Assembly: GCA_965218945.1 (NCBI GenBank)
Contig: OZ244718.1
Location: 2,046,001 to 2,110,000 of the forward strand
DNA length: 64,000 nucleotides
From: DAOUJW01 sp965218945
Lineage (GTDB): Bacteria; Chloroflexota; Dehalococcoidia; Lucifugimonadales; UBA2985
Direction: 5' to 3'
Made by a program: the position numbers and the translations under genes. A model generated the notes under the pieces. It saw nothing but the letters and a program-made list of their open reading frames with translations. It was not told the DNA's origin and searched no databases. Positions 39,984 to 48,470 of the stretch are shown in pieces. Every line of letters begins with the position of its first letter. Within the stretch, counting starts at the first letter, position 1.

Positions 39984-40607
39984 TTGAAGGGCATATTAGG
40001 CAGAAAGAAGGGTATGACCCGCGTCTTCTCGGAGGGCGGAGTTGTGGAGCCTGTGAGCGTCATCGAGGCTGGTCCCTGCATAGTTACGCAGGTGAAGACC
40101 AGTCAGGCCAACGGCTACGAGGCGGTTCAGGTGGGCTACGAGGCGGCCAAGAAGCTCAACGAGCCTGAAGTGGGTCACCTCAAGAGGCTGCCGCCCCTTC
40201 GCCACCTGAAGGAGTTCAGAGTGGACGACCTGGGCGATGCTCAGATAGGGCAGAGGATAGACGTAAGTATGTTCGAAGCCGGGGATATAGTGAACATCAG
40301 CGGGGTATCCAAAGGAAAAGGATTCGCCGGTGGTATGAAGCGGCACAACTTCAAGGGCGGGCCCAAGACCCACGGGCAGTCGGACCGGGCGAGGGCGCCG
40401 GGTTCGGTGGGCGCGGGCACAACTCCAGGCAGAGTGTGGAAGGGCACCAAGATGGCAGGGCATATGGGTAACAAGAAGGTCACTGCTCTCAATCTGAAGG
40501 TGGTGAAGGTGGACCTGGAGCGGAATCTGCTGCTGGTCAGGGGCGCCGTGCCCGGCGCAAGGAACGGTATGCTGGTGATTAAACCAGCGAAGCGGGGGGA
40601 CAGATAA
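39984..40607 (+). CDS. rplC: 50S ribosomal protein L3
   Basis: Early assembly protein next to the peptidyl-transferase centre. The 207-residue protein starts at a TTG (MKGILGRKKGMTRVFSEGG) and has GKGFAGGMKRHNFKGGPKTHG and SDRARAPGSVGAGTTPGRVWKG, with KMAGHMGNKKVT. The stop and the rplD ATG overlap by one base (TAATG), so translation is coupled. Confidence 0.97.
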   Translation: MKGILGRKKGMTRVFSEGGVVEPVSVIEAGPCIVTQVKTSQANGYEAVQVGYEAAKKLNEPEVGHLKRLPPLRHLKEFRVDDLGDAQIGQRIDVSMFEAGDIVNISGVSKGKGFAGGMKRHNFKGGPKTHGQSDRARAPGSVGAGTTPGRVWKGTKMAGHMGNKKVTALNLKVVKVDLERNLLLVRGAVPGARNGMLVIKPAKRGDR

Positions 40608-41287
40608 TGCAGCTTCCTCTGATGAATTCCTCCGGGCAGAGCGTCGGGACAATTGAGGTAAACGACGGCCTGTTCGACGTTCCAATGAACCAGGCCTTGG
40701 TGCATCAGGTAGCCGTGGCCCACAGGGCCAACGCGCGCCAGGGCACGTCTGCCACCAAGACCAGAGGTATGGTGTCCGGCGGAGGCGCGAAGCCGTGGCG
40801 TCAGAAGCACACCGGCCGCGCCCGCCAGGGTAGCCGTCGTGCGCCCCAGTGGAGAGGCGGCGGCATAGTCTTCGGCCCGCAGCCGCGGGACTATTCCCAG
40901 CGCATCCCCAAGAAGATGAACCGCGGGGCCATTCGCTGCCTTCTGTCCCAGAAGGTGCGGGAAGAGAAGCTGACGGTGCTGGAAGGGCTTGAGTTTGAAC
41001 AGCCCAAAACCAAGGAGATGGTGGCAGTCCTGGCCAACTTGGGTATAGCAACTCCGGTTCTGGTCGTGACTCCCACGCCACAGACTGATATAATACTCTC
41101 CGCTCGCAACCTACCTCGTGTAAAAACCCTGCCCGTGTTCCAGCTGAACCCCCTGGACCTGCTGAATCACGATCGCGCAGTTGTGACGCTGGAGGCGATT
41201 CGGCGAGCCGAGGAAATGTGGGCTGCGGACAGCGCCAAAGTGGAGGCGGACGACCAAAGCCCTGAGGAGAGTCAGGAAGAAGCGTAA
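40607..41287 (+). CDS. rplD: 50S ribosomal protein L4
   Basis: Exit-tunnel protein and, in some bacteria, an autoregulator of the S10 operon. The 226-residue protein has NQALVHQVAVAHRANARQGT, KTRGMVSGGGAKPWRQKHTG, RARQGSRRAPQWRGGGIVFG and MNRGAIRCLLSQK, the L4 loop and core. The final 20 residues (DSAKVEADDQSPEESQEEA) form a short acidic tail. Both its start and its stop overlap neighbours by one base, giving full translational coupling. Confidence 0.96.
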   Translation: MQLPLMNSSGQSVGTIEVNDGLFDVPMNQALVHQVAVAHRANARQGTSATKTRGMVSGGGAKPWRQKHTGRARQGSRRAPQWRGGGIVFGPQPRDYSQRIPKKMNRGAIRCLLSQKVREEKLTVLEGLEFEQPKTKEMVAVLANLGIATPVLVVTPTPQTDIILSARNLPRVKTLPVFQLNPLDLLNHDRAVVTLEAIRRAEEMWAADSAKVEADDQSPEESQEEA

Positions 41288-41574
41288 TGCACACCTTTGA
41301 AGTACTGAGAAGGCCGTTGATAACGGAGAAGAGCACCATTCTACAGGATGCTCAGAACAAGTACGCTTTTGAGGTCGACACCCGGGCCAACAAAGTCCAG
41401 GTAAAATCGGCTGTGGAAGAGGCCTTCAATGTCAAGGTTACGGACGTGAACATAGCCACCATCAAGGGCAAGAGGAAGAGATTCGGCCCCAAATTGGTGA
41501 AGCGACCCTCCTGGAAGAAGGCCGTGGTGAGCCTGAGGCCGGGGGACAGAATCCAGATATTCGAGGGGGCTTAG
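41287..41574 (+). CDS. rplW: 50S ribosomal protein L23
   Basis: Exit-port protein that docks trigger factor and SRP. The 95-residue protein has FEVLRRPLITEKSTILQDAQNK-like start, YAFEVDTRANKVQVKSAVEE and VKVTDVNIATIKGKRKRFG, the typical L23 sequence, ending RPGDRIQIFEGA. Overlaps rplD by one base; rplB starts in the next base. Confidence 0.96.
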   Translation: MHTFEVLRRPLITEKSTILQDAQNKYAFEVDTRANKVQVKSAVEEAFNVKVTDVNIATIKGKRKRFGPKLVKRPSWKKAVVSLRPGDRIQIFEGA

Positions 41575-42417
41575 GTGCCGCTAAGAAGTGTAAATCCCAC
41601 ATCTCCCGGGAGGCGCGGTGTAGTCCTGCCCTCCTTTGAAGAGATAACCAAGAAGAAGCCTGAAAAGTCACTGCTGGCGCCTCTTAAGAAGCATGCCGGC
41701 AGAAACTCCCAGGGCCGACTGACCGTGCGCCATCGCGGGGGCGGCTCCAAGCGAAGGCTGCGTATCATCGACTTCAAGCGGGACAAGGTCGGAGTTCCGG
41801 GCAAGGTGGTCTCCATAGAGTACGACCCGAACCGCTCCGCCCGAATTGCCCTCATCCAGTACGCCGACGGGGACAAGCGGTACAATCTGGCTCCCAACGG
41901 TCTGACTGTGGGAGCGAAAGTGGAGGCGGGTCCCAATGCAGAGGTCAAAGTGGGCAACGCCCTCCCCCTGAGGCTCATACCGTCGGGGAACACCGTCCAC
42001 AACGTGGAGATGCACCCCGGCCGAGGCGGGCAGCTTGTGAGGGGAGCCGGGACGTCGGCCCAGGTGCTGGCCAGGGAGGAGGAGGGCTACGTCATGCTGC
42101 GTATGCCGTCCGGGGAGGTGCGCCGCATCAATGCTAGTTGTATGGCCACCATTGGACAGGTGGGCAACGCAGACCACAAGAACATTAAGCTGGGCAAAGC
42201 CGGCAGAACTCGCCACTTGGGCCGCAGGCCGCAGGTGCGTGGTTCTGCAATGAGCCCACGAGACCATCCGCACGGCGGTGGCGAAGGCCGCTCCGGCATT
42301 GGAATGCCCGGGCCAAAGACCCCTTGGGGTAAACCGGCTCTGGGCTACAGGACCCGCAAGCGCAAGGGCGTAAGCGGAATGATAGTAAGGCGCAGGAGCA
42401 AGGGCGGCAGGCGATAG
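41575..42417 (+). CDS. rplB: 50S ribosomal protein L2
   Basis: Highly conserved peptidyl-transferase protein. The 280-residue protein begins at GTG and has GRNSQGRLTVRHRGGGSKRRLR, LRLIPSGNTVHNVEMHPGRG and GSAMSPRDHPHGGGEGRSG, the L2 His signature, plus the C-terminal KRKGVSGMIVRRRSKGG. Length is normal. The Gly-rich His motif near the end is intact. Confidence 0.97.
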   Translation: MPLRSVNPTSPGRRGVVLPSFEEITKKKPEKSLLAPLKKHAGRNSQGRLTVRHRGGGSKRRLRIIDFKRDKVGVPGKVVSIEYDPNRSARIALIQYADGDKRYNLAPNGLTVGAKVEAGPNAEVKVGNALPLRLIPSGNTVHNVEMHPGRGGQLVRGAGTSAQVLAREEEGYVMLRMPSGEVRRINASCMATIGQVGNADHKNIKLGKAGRTRHLGRRPQVRGSAMSPRDHPHGGGEGRSGIGMPGPKTPWGKPALGYRTRKRKGVSGMIVRRRSKGGRR

Positions 42418-42449
42418 TGGCAATGGTAATGGAAGGAAAGGAATAAGGG

Positions 42450-42755
42450 ATGTCCAGATCCATCAAAAAAGGGCCTTTTGTGCATCCCAAGCTGATGAAG
42501 AAGGTGGAGATCCTGCAGAGGAGCGGGGTCAAGGCCGTAATCAAGACTTGGTCCCGAGCGTCAATGATCATGCCGGAGATGGTGGGACTGACCATTGCCG
42601 TGCATGACGGACGAAGGCACGTACCCATATTCGTTACCGAGAACATGGTGGGCCATCGCCTTGGAGAGTTTGCCCCGACCCGGACCTTCCGGGGCCACTC
42701 CTCCAAGTCCGAGCGCACCACTCAGGTGAGGAACACCACTCCGGTGAGGAGATAG
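42450..42755 (+). CDS. rpsS: 30S ribosomal protein S19
   Basis: Small-subunit head protein next to S13. The 101-residue protein has SRSIKKGPFVHPKLMKKVE, KTWSRASMIMPEMVGLTIAV, HDGRRHVPIFVTENMVGH and FAPTRTFRGHS. Normal length. Gap of 32 bases after rplB and five before rplV. Confidence 0.97.
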   Translation: MSRSIKKGPFVHPKLMKKVEILQRSGVKAVIKTWSRASMIMPEMVGLTIAVHDGRRHVPIFVTENMVGHRLGEFAPTRTFRGHSSKSERTTQVRNTTPVRR

Positions 42756-42760
42756 ACAGG

Positions 42761-43102
42761 ATGGCTGTGCGGGCTATGGTGAAAAACGTGAGCGTCTCGC
42801 CCAAGAAGATGCGTCGGGTGGTGGATACCGTCCGGGGCAAAAAGGTGGAGGCTGCCCTCGAAATACTCAGTTTCCTGCCCACGCCGGCAGCTCGACATGT
42901 GGCAAAGGTGGTTAAGTCCGCCGCCAACAACGCCGAGAACAACAATATGATGGCCCAGGGAGACCTGAAGATAGTGTCTATCTACGCCGACCCGGGCGCT
43001 ACGCTCAAGAGGTTCAGGCCCAGGTCTCGCGGCAGGGCCAGCCGTATACTGAAGCGCACATGTCATATCACCGTGGTTGTTGACGAGGAAGAGGAGGCTT
43101 AA
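42761..43102 (+). CDS. rplV: 50S ribosomal protein L22
   Basis: Lines the exit tunnel. The 113-residue protein has VSPKKMRRVVDTVRGKKVEAA, AARHVAKVVKSAANNAENN and the loop with RFRPRSRGRASRILKRTCHI. Its stop is one base before the rpsC start. Confidence 0.97.
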   Translation: MAVRAMVKNVSVSPKKMRRVVDTVRGKKVEAALEILSFLPTPAARHVAKVVKSAANNAENNNMMAQGDLKIVSIYADPGATLKRFRPRSRGRASRILKRTCHITVVVDEEEEA

Positions 43103-43852
43103 ATGGGCCAAAAGACTCATCCGATCGGGTTCCGACTGGGTATAATCAAGGACTGGCAGGCTAAGTGGTACGCGCCCAAGGGCTCTCAATACCGCGAGCT
43201 TCTGCAAGAAGACCTCAGCATCAGAAACGCCATACGCGCCCGCCTGCCTGAGGCCGGCATCTCCAAGGTCGAGTTGGAGCGGGGGGCGCAGGAGTTGGTG
43301 GTTACCATACACTCGGCCAGACCCGGCATAGTCATTGGCCGGGGTGGGCAGAGAGTGGAAGAGGTGCGCCAGGTGGTCGAGGGGTTGACTCACAAGCGGG
43401 CCAGGCTCAACGTCCAGGAAGTGCGTCAGCCTGAGCTTGATGCGCAGCTTGTAGCCGCAAGCATTGCGGAGCAGCTGGGGCGCAGGGTCGCCTTCCGCCG
43501 AGCGATGCATCAGGCCGTCAACCGGGCCATGCAGGCCGGGGCGCTGGGCATGAAGGTCATCTGTTCCGGTCGGTTGGGTGGTGTCGAGATAGCCCGCCGG
43601 GAGAAGGTGATGCAGGGCCGCGTGCCGTTGCACACCCTGCGGGCGGATATAGACTACGGCCTGGCTGAGGCTCGGACCACGATGGGACGTATCGGAGTGA
43701 AGGTGTGGGTGTACAAGGGCGACATTCTGCCTGAGCCGAAGGAGATTGAGGCCGAGCCGGACGCGGAAGAGCTGCAGATGATAGAGGTAACCGTGGGAGG
43801 CGAGACGGAATCCATAGAAGGATCCAGCGATGTTCCAGCCCAAGAGAATTAA
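43103..43852 (+). CDS. rpsC: 30S ribosomal protein S3
   Basis: mRNA-entry-channel protein. The 249-residue protein has MGQKTHPIGFRLGIIKDWQA, the KH domain with VIGRGGQRVEEVRQVVEG, and the C-terminal domain with GRLGGVEIARREKVMQGRVP and DYGLAEARTTMGRIGVKVWV. The C-terminal 25 residues are acidic and overlap the rplP start by 23 bases. Confidence 0.97.
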   Translation: MGQKTHPIGFRLGIIKDWQAKWYAPKGSQYRELLQEDLSIRNAIRARLPEAGISKVELERGAQELVVTIHSARPGIVIGRGGQRVEEVRQVVEGLTHKRARLNVQEVRQPELDAQLVAASIAEQLGRRVAFRRAMHQAVNRAMQAGALGMKVICSGRLGGVEIARREKVMQGRVPLHTLRADIDYGLAEARTTMGRIGVKVWVYKGDILPEPKEIEAEPDAEELQMIEVTVGGETESIEGSSDVPAQEN

Positions 43853-44258
43853 ATATCGTAAAATGCATCGGGGGCGCCGACGCGGCACAGCCCAGACCGG
43901 CAACCAGGTGACGTTTGGCGACTACGGCCTGAAGGCCACGTCCAACGCCTGGGTTACGTCGAGGCAGATAGAGGCCGCGAGGCGAGCCATTACGCGTCAC
44001 TTCCGGCGCGGCGGGCAGGTGTGGATTCGTGTCTTTCCGGACAAGCCCATTACCTCCAAGCCGGCGGAAACCCGCATGGGCAGCGGCAAGGGCAATGTGG
44101 ACTTCTGGGTCGCCGTGGTCAAGCCCGGCCGAGTGCTCTTTGAGGTGGCCGGAATAAGGCAGGAGATGGCTCAGGAGGCCCTCAGGCTGGCCTCACAGAA
44201 ATTGTCGGTGAGCACAAGCTTCGTATCGAGGAACGATATGCAGCAGGCTTCGGAGTAG
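43830..44258 (+). CDS. rplP: 50S ribosomal protein L16
   Basis: Peptidyl-tRNA-site protein. The 142-residue protein has FQPKRIKYRKMHRGRRRG, NQVTFGDYGLKATSNAWV, KGNVDFWVAVVKPGRVLFEV and the C-terminal KLSVSTSFVSR. The start lies 23 bases inside rpsC. Confidence 0.96.
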   Translation: MFQPKRIKYRKMHRGRRRGTAQTGNQVTFGDYGLKATSNAWVTSRQIEAARRAITRHFRRGGQVWIRVFPDKPITSKPAETRMGSGKGNVDFWVAVVKPGRVLFEVAGIRQEMAQEALRLASQKLSVSTSFVSRNDMQQASE

Positions 44259-44267
44259 AGGGGACTC

Positions 44268-44465
44268 TTGGATATTATCGAAGTTAGAAACCTTACGGAC
44301 GAGCAGCTTGGCTCGGAGTTGGACAGCTCCTACAGGGAGTTGATGAACCTACGCTTTCGCCTGAGCACTCGTCAGATCGATAGTCCCAAGGAGCTAAAGA
44401 ACGTTAAGAAGACGATAGCCCGCGTGAAGACGGTGATGCGTCAGAGGGGCATGAGGGAGAGATAG
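44268..44465 (+). CDS. rpmC: 50S ribosomal protein L29
   Basis: Exit-port neighbour of L23. The 65-residue two-helix protein has VRNLTDEQLGSELDSSYREL and MNLRFRLSTRQIDSPKELK, and VKKTIARVKTVMRQR. Starts with TTG; no ATG is available near the right position. Confidence 0.93.
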   Translation: MDIIEVRNLTDEQLGSELDSSYRELMNLRFRLSTRQIDSPKELKNVKKTIARVKTVMRQRGMRER

Positions 44466-44822
44466 ATGGACAGGGGGAGAAGGAAGACCCGAGTAGGACG
44501 CGTAGTAAGCGACAAGATGGACAAGACGGTGGTAGTGGCCGTGGAATGGAGGCAGGCCCACCCCCTCTACCGGAAGCAGGTTAAGAGGGTGACCAAGTTC
44601 CACGTCCACGACGAAGAGAACAAATCCAAGATAGGGGACTGGGTCAACATAATGGAGACGAGGCCGCTGTCAAAGACAAAGCGCTGGAGGGTCACCCAGG
44701 TGCTGTCCACCGGAGAGCCCGCTCCCACCGAAGAAGCGCTGGGCCTTTCCCCTGAGGAGCTGGGACAGATTGATGACGAGGTTGAGGAGGCGACTGAGGA
44801 CGGAGAGGAGCAAGAGTCATGA
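44466..44822 (+). CDS. rpsQ: 30S ribosomal protein S17, with acidic C-terminal tail
   Basis: Primary 16S rRNA-binding protein. The first 85 residues are S17: RRKTRVGRVVSDKMDKTVVV, HPLYRKQVKRVTKFHVHDEE and IGDWVNIMETRPLSKTKRW. The usual length is about 85; here it continues for 33 acidic residues (GLSPEELGQIDDEVEEATE onward). The stop overlaps the rplN start by four bases (ATGA). Confidence 0.95.
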   Translation: MDRGRRKTRVGRVVSDKMDKTVVVAVEWRQAHPLYRKQVKRVTKFHVHDEENKSKIGDWVNIMETRPLSKTKRWRVTQVLSTGEPAPTEEALGLSPEELGQIDDEVEEATEDGEEQES

Positions 44823-45187
44823 TTCAGATGTACTCCAGGCTGACGGTCGCCGATAATTCGGGAGCCAAGGTCATCATGTGCATAAACGTACCGGGCGGCA
44901 CGCGCAGGCGCTACGCCAGCTTGGGAGACATAATTGTGGCGTCGGTGAAAGAGGCGGCGCCAGCCGCGGCCGTGAAGAAGGGGGAGGTGGTTAGGGCGGT
45001 CATAGTGAGGATCGCCGCTCCTCATCGCCGCCCCGACGGGTCCTACATTCGCTTTGATGAGAACGCCGCGGTGATCCTGACGGAAGCTCTGAACCCGCGC
45101 GGCACTCGCATCTTTGGGCCGGTGGCTCGCGAACTTAGGGAGAAGGCGTTTATGCGCATAGTCTCCCTGGCGCCGGAGGTGCTGTAG
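44819..45187 (+). CDS. rplN: 50S ribosomal protein L14
   Basis: Bridge protein at the subunit interface. The 122-residue protein has MIQMYSRLTVADNSGAKVIM, the basic strand RRRYASLGDIIVASVKEA and AVILTEALNPRGTRIFGPVA. Normal length and fully conserved. Confidence 0.97.
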   Translation: MIQMYSRLTVADNSGAKVIMCINVPGGTRRRYASLGDIIVASVKEAAPAAAVKKGEVVRAVIVRIAAPHRRPDGSYIRFDENAAVILTEALNPRGTRIFGPVARELREKAFMRIVSLAPEVL

Positions 45188-45498
45188 TGCGGATAAGGCA
45201 GGAGGACACCGTCCAGGTTATAGCCGGCAAGGATAAGGGCAAGCGCGGGAAGGTGCAGAGGGTGATGCGGAAAGAAGGCCTATTGTTTGTGGAGGGGACT
45301 AATGTCGTTAAAAAGCACGTTCGTCCTCGCCCCAACGTTAGGCAGGCCGGAATAGTGCAGATGGAGGCTCCCCTGCGAATGTCGAAAGTGATGCTGGTCT
45401 GCAACCACTGCGATAAGGCAGTGCGGGTGGGCCAAAGGTTTCTTGAAGATGGAAAAAAGGTTAGGGTGTGTAGGTCATGCCAGGAAGTGATAGATTAG
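45187..45498 (+). CDS. rplX: 50S ribosomal protein L24, zinc-ribbon form
   Basis: Assembly-initiator protein. The 103-residue protein has the KOW motif at the start (VQVIAGKDKGKRGKVQRVMR), NVVKKHVRPRPNVRQAGIVQ, and a C-terminal pair of CxxC knuckles (CNHC and CRSC) that marks the zinc-binding form. It starts at a GTG overlapping the rplN stop by one base. Its last 22 bases overlap the frame of the next gene. Confidence 0.95.
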   Translation: MRIRQEDTVQVIAGKDKGKRGKVQRVMRKEGLLFVEGTNVVKKHVRPRPNVRQAGIVQMEAPLRMSKVMLVCNHCDKAVRVGQRFLEDGKKVRVCRSCQEVID

Positions 45499-46322
45499 AA
45501 GAAGATAAGGCCGAGGACGCTCAGGAGGCTCCGGCAACGGAGTCCGCCGGGGCGTCCCAGGAGCCGGCAGCGGAATCGGCCGAGAGCGCCGAAGCTCCTC
45601 CGGCCAGGCCGGCGAGGACAAGGCGTACCCGCGCCGCCTCGACGACCGAAACTACCGAGTCCTCAACTGAAGCGGCGCCGGCGGCTCCAAGGCCCAGGCG
45701 CACGAGCCGGCGGAGGCAGTCGGAGGAGGAGGCTGAGCCGGAATCGACTCCGGCGGTCAAGAGGATGCCGCGCCTTCTGGAGCAGTACCGCTCCCGCGTG
45801 CGGGACACGCTGCGGGAGGAGTTCAGCTACAAGAACGTCATGCAGATACCTCACATTGAAAAGGTGGTCCTCAACATAGGTCTGGGGGAGGAGAAGCAGA
45901 ACCCCAGGGCCTTGGAGAGCGCTACCCGTGACATTTCTCTAATCTCCGCCCAGAAACCGGTTACAACCCGAGCGAGGCGTTCCATAGCCGGGTTCAAGCT
46001 GAGACAGGGAGAGGCCATTGGGACGTCGGTGACCCTCCGAGGGCATCGCATGTACGACTTTATGGACAGGCTGTTCAATGCGGCCCTTCCTCGTATCAGG
46101 GACTTCCGGGGTGTGCCTCGCAGGGCCTTTGACGGCAGAGGCAACTACTCTCTGGGGATAAGAGAGCAGGTTATCTTCCCGGAGATAGACTACGGCCAGA
46201 TAGACCGTATTCGAGGTTTCCAGGTGTCATTTATAACTACGGCATCCACGGACCGGGAGGCCATGCGCCTTCTGGAGCTTATGGGGATGCCCTTTGCCAG
46301 AGATGGCTCTCAAGCCGTGTGA
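45477..46322 (+). CDS. rplE: 50S ribosomal protein L5 with a long N-terminal extension
   Basis: Central-protuberance protein that binds 5S rRNA. From residue 97 on it is normal L5: MPRLLEQYRSRVRDTLREEF, then NVMQIPHIEKVVLNIGLGE, ARRSIAGFKLRQGEAIG and FPEIDYGQIDRIRGFQVSF. The first 96 residues are a low-complexity extension rich in Glu, Ala, Pro, Ser and Arg (starts MPGSDRLEEDKAEDAQEAPA). The ATG at 45477 overlaps rplX; ATG 45765 is the alternative that would give a normal L5 of 185 residues. Starting there would leave 266 bases without a gene in an otherwise tight operon, so the long form is favoured. Confidence 0.9.
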   Translation: MPGSDRLEEDKAEDAQEAPATESAGASQEPAAESAESAEAPPARPARTRRTRAASTTETTESSTEAAPAAPRPRRTSRRRQSEEEAEPESTPAVKRMPRLLEQYRSRVRDTLREEFSYKNVMQIPHIEKVVLNIGLGEEKQNPRALESATRDISLISAQKPVTTRARRSIAGFKLRQGEAIGTSVTLRGHRMYDFMDRLFNAALPRIRDFRGVPRRAFDGRGNYSLGIREQVIFPEIDYGQIDRIRGFQVSFITTASTDREAMRLLELMGMPFARDGSQAV

Positions 46323-46353
46323 ACGGCAACGTTTAGATAGAAGGTAGGGGCAT

Positions 46354-46539
46354 TTGGCTAAGACATCAAAACTGGCTAAGTGGAAAAAACCTCAGAAGTA
46401 TGCCGTGCGGCACCACAACCGGTGTAACCAGTGCGGTCGGCCAAGGGCGTATATAAGATATTTTGGGCTCTGCCGGATATGCTTCCGGACCCTGGCACTC
46501 AGGGGAGAGATAACAGGCATACGAAAGGCCAGTTGGTAG
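46354..46539 (+). CDS. rpsN: 30S ribosomal protein S14, zinc-binding type
   Basis: Small-subunit head protein. The 61-residue protein is the short, zinc-ribbon (type Z) form: RHHNRCNQCGRPRAYIRYFG with CxxC and LCRICFRTLAL with the second CxxC. It starts at TTG (MAKTSKLAKW). The long, zinc-free S14 is not in the window. Confidence 0.95.
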   Translation: MAKTSKLAKWKKPQKYAVRHHNRCNQCGRPRAYIRYFGLCRICFRTLALRGEITGIRKASW

Positions 46540-46546
46540 CTGCGAT

Positions 46547-46945
46547 ATGAGCGTTACAGATCCCATTGCCGATATGCTGACCAGGATAAGGAACGCCGTT
46601 GCTGTGCGCCACGACGCGGTTGCTATGCCGGGTTCAAACGCGAAGGTGGCCTTGGCGCGTATTATGAAGGATGAAGGCTTCATAGACGACTTTGAGGTGC
46701 TGCGCAGCGGCGTACGTCGCACGCTCAGGATACGTTTGAAGTACAGAGGTAAAGAGGAGCCGGCCATATCCGGGTTGAAGCGAGTGAGCAAGCCGGGGCT
46801 GAGGATCTATATTGGCAAGAAGGAGATACCGCGCATTTATGGCGGGATGGGCGTGGCCATTATATCCACATCACAAGGAGTAATGACCGGCTCGGACGCT
46901 TGGCGACGCGGTATAGGAGGGGAATACCTGTGTTATCTGTGGTGA
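46547..46945 (+). CDS. rpsH: 30S ribosomal protein S8
   Basis: Central-domain 16S rRNA binder; in E. coli it represses this operon. The 132-residue protein has TDPIADMLTRIRNAVAVRHD, MKDEGFIDDFEVLRSGV, LKRVSKPGLRIYIGKKEIPR and GMGVAIISTSQGVMTGSDA. The C-terminus is slightly different (ends GEYLCYLW) but the length is normal. Confidence 0.96.
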   Translation: MSVTDPIADMLTRIRNAVAVRHDAVAMPGSNAKVALARIMKDEGFIDDFEVLRSGVRRTLRIRLKYRGKEEPAISGLKRVSKPGLRIYIGKKEIPRIYGGMGVAIISTSQGVMTGSDAWRRGIGGEYLCYLW

Positions 46946-46948
46946 GAT

Positions 46949-47494
46949 ATGTCCAGAGTAGGTAATAAGCCAATACCGGTTCCCACCGGAGTGGAGGTAG
47001 GAGTGGACGAAGGTACGGTTGTCGTGAAGGGCAGCCGTGGTACGCTAACCCAGTCCTTTAACCCGGACATCTCCATATCCCAGGAGGGCGACTTCCTTCG
47101 CGTGGCGAGGCCGACCGACCAGAGGGAACACAGGGCCTTTCACGGCCTGATAAGAGCCCTTTTGTCCAACATGGTCATCGGCGTCAGCGAGGGATACCGG
47201 CGGACGCTGGAGCTGGTGGGCGCCGGATATCGAGTCCAGCAGTCGGGCGATAACGTGGTGTTGCAGGTGGGCTACAGCCACCCTGTGGAGATCATTCCAT
47301 TGCCTGGACTGACCCTCACAGTAGAGGGCAACAACCGCGTCCATGTTGAGGGCATCGACAAGCAGGCGGTGGGCGAGATGGCGGCCCAGATAAGACGGGT
47401 GCGCCGCCCCAACGCATATACTGGCAAAGGCATAAGGTACGCCGGAGAGCGGGTGCGGGTCAAACCCGGCAAGGCGGCAGGGAGGAAGACGTAG
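46949..47494 (+). CDS. rplF: 50S ribosomal protein L6
   Basis: Binds near the sarcin-ricin loop. The 181-residue protein has SRVGNKPIPVPTGVEVGVDE, TVVVKGSRGTLTQSFNPDI and the C-terminal motif RRVRRPNAYTGKGIRYAGER. Two L6 domains, normal length. Two bases separate its stop from rplR. Confidence 0.97.
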   Translation: MSRVGNKPIPVPTGVEVGVDEGTVVVKGSRGTLTQSFNPDISISQEGDFLRVARPTDQREHRAFHGLIRALLSNMVIGVSEGYRRTLELVGAGYRVQQSGDNVVLQVGYSHPVEIIPLPGLTLTVEGNNRVHVEGIDKQAVGEMAAQIRRVRRPNAYTGKGIRYAGERVRVKPGKAAGRKT

Positions 47495-47496
47495 TC

Positions 47497-47865
47497 ATGG
47501 CCAAGAGTAAGAGTACACGGCTAATGCGTCTTGTCCGTCACGAAAGGATACGACAGAAGTTACGTGGCACGTCCAACAGGCCTAGATTGGCTCTTTTCAG
47601 GAGCCTGAACCACATCTACGTCCAAATAATCGACGACGAACGCGGGCATACACTGGTCGCGGCCTCCAGCCTCGACCCGGAGGTGAAGGCCAACGGAAAC
47701 GGCGGCGGCAAGGGCAAGGTCTCCGGGGAGGTGGGCGCCCTCGTGGCCCGTCGAGCCAAGGAGAGCGGTATCAGCCGCGTTGTTTTCGATACTGGTGGAT
47801 ACAAATACCACGGACGGGTAAAGGCTCTGGCCGAAGCAGCCAGAGAGGGAGGATTGGACTTTTAA
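47497..47865 (+). CDS. rplR: 50S ribosomal protein L18
   Basis: 5S rRNA binder. The 122-residue protein has RLMRLVRHERIRQKLRGTSN, RPRLALFRSLNHIYVQIIDD and VVFDTGGYKYHGRVKALAEA. A short Gly-Asn-Lys insertion is present near residue 65. The stop overlaps rpsE by one base. Confidence 0.96.
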   Translation: MAKSKSTRLMRLVRHERIRQKLRGTSNRPRLALFRSLNHIYVQIIDDERGHTLVAASSLDPEVKANGNGGGKGKVSGEVGALVARRAKESGISRVVFDTGGYKYHGRVKALAEAAREGGLDF

Positions 47866-48383
47866 TGGTCTATGGTTTCGATCAGCGAAATAGGGAGGAC
47901 CAGTCCGATGGACAACTTACGGAAAGAGTCGTCAAGATACGCCGTGTGACCAAGGTGGTCAAGGGAGGAAGGCGACGCGGTTTTAGCGTCATGGTGGTAG
48001 TGGGAGACGGCGAAGGCCGTGTGGGCATTGGCTTGGGAAAGGCTGACGCTGTCCCTGACGCCGTGCGCAAGGGAGTGTCAATCGCCAAGAAGAATCTGAT
48101 AACTGTGTCGTTGAAGAACACGACCATACCACATGAGGTGTTGGCCAATCACTGCGCCTCCTCGGTGCTGCTGAAGCCCGCCCCATCCGGTACAGGAGTT
48201 ATAGCGGGAGGAGCCGTTCGTGCGGTAGTCGAGTTGGCAGGGATACGCGACATCCTCACCAAATCCCTGGGTAGCGGCAACCCCATAAACGTCGTAAGGG
48301 CCACCCTGGCAGGTCTGGAGCAGCTCAAGGATCCGGTCGAGGAGGTGGCGAAGAGAAAGGGCGTTAGAAGGGAACAGGGATAA
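47865..48383 (+). CDS. rpsE: 30S ribosomal protein S5
   Basis: Fidelity protein at the mRNA entry side. The 172-residue protein has TERVVKIRRVTKVVKGGRRR, the VVVGDGEGRVGIGLGKA motif, VPDAVRKGVSIAKKNLI and PAPSGTGVIAGGAVRAVVEL. An 87-base gap with no gene follows before rpmD. Confidence 0.97.
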   Translation: MVYGFDQRNREDQSDGQLTERVVKIRRVTKVVKGGRRRGFSVMVVVGDGEGRVGIGLGKADAVPDAVRKGVSIAKKNLITVSLKNTTIPHEVLANHCASSVLLKPAPSGTGVIAGGAVRAVVELAGIRDILTKSLGSGNPINVVRATLAGLEQLKDPVEEVAKRKGVRREQG

Positions 48384-48470
48384 GCGCAGCAAGACTCGGT
48401 GGCTAGTGGCGCGCTTGCGCTGACATGACGCCAATCAGGGAATCAATCAGTAATTCTGTAAGAGGGCATC

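Noticed and set aside
39996..41339. 447-codon minus-strand frame over rplC-rplD
   Set aside because: Antisense to L3 and L4, which carry clear motifs; biased composition and no family match.
42722..43903. 393-codon minus-strand frame over rplV-rpsC
   Set aside because: Antisense to conserved ribosomal proteins; no ribosome binding site and no family features.
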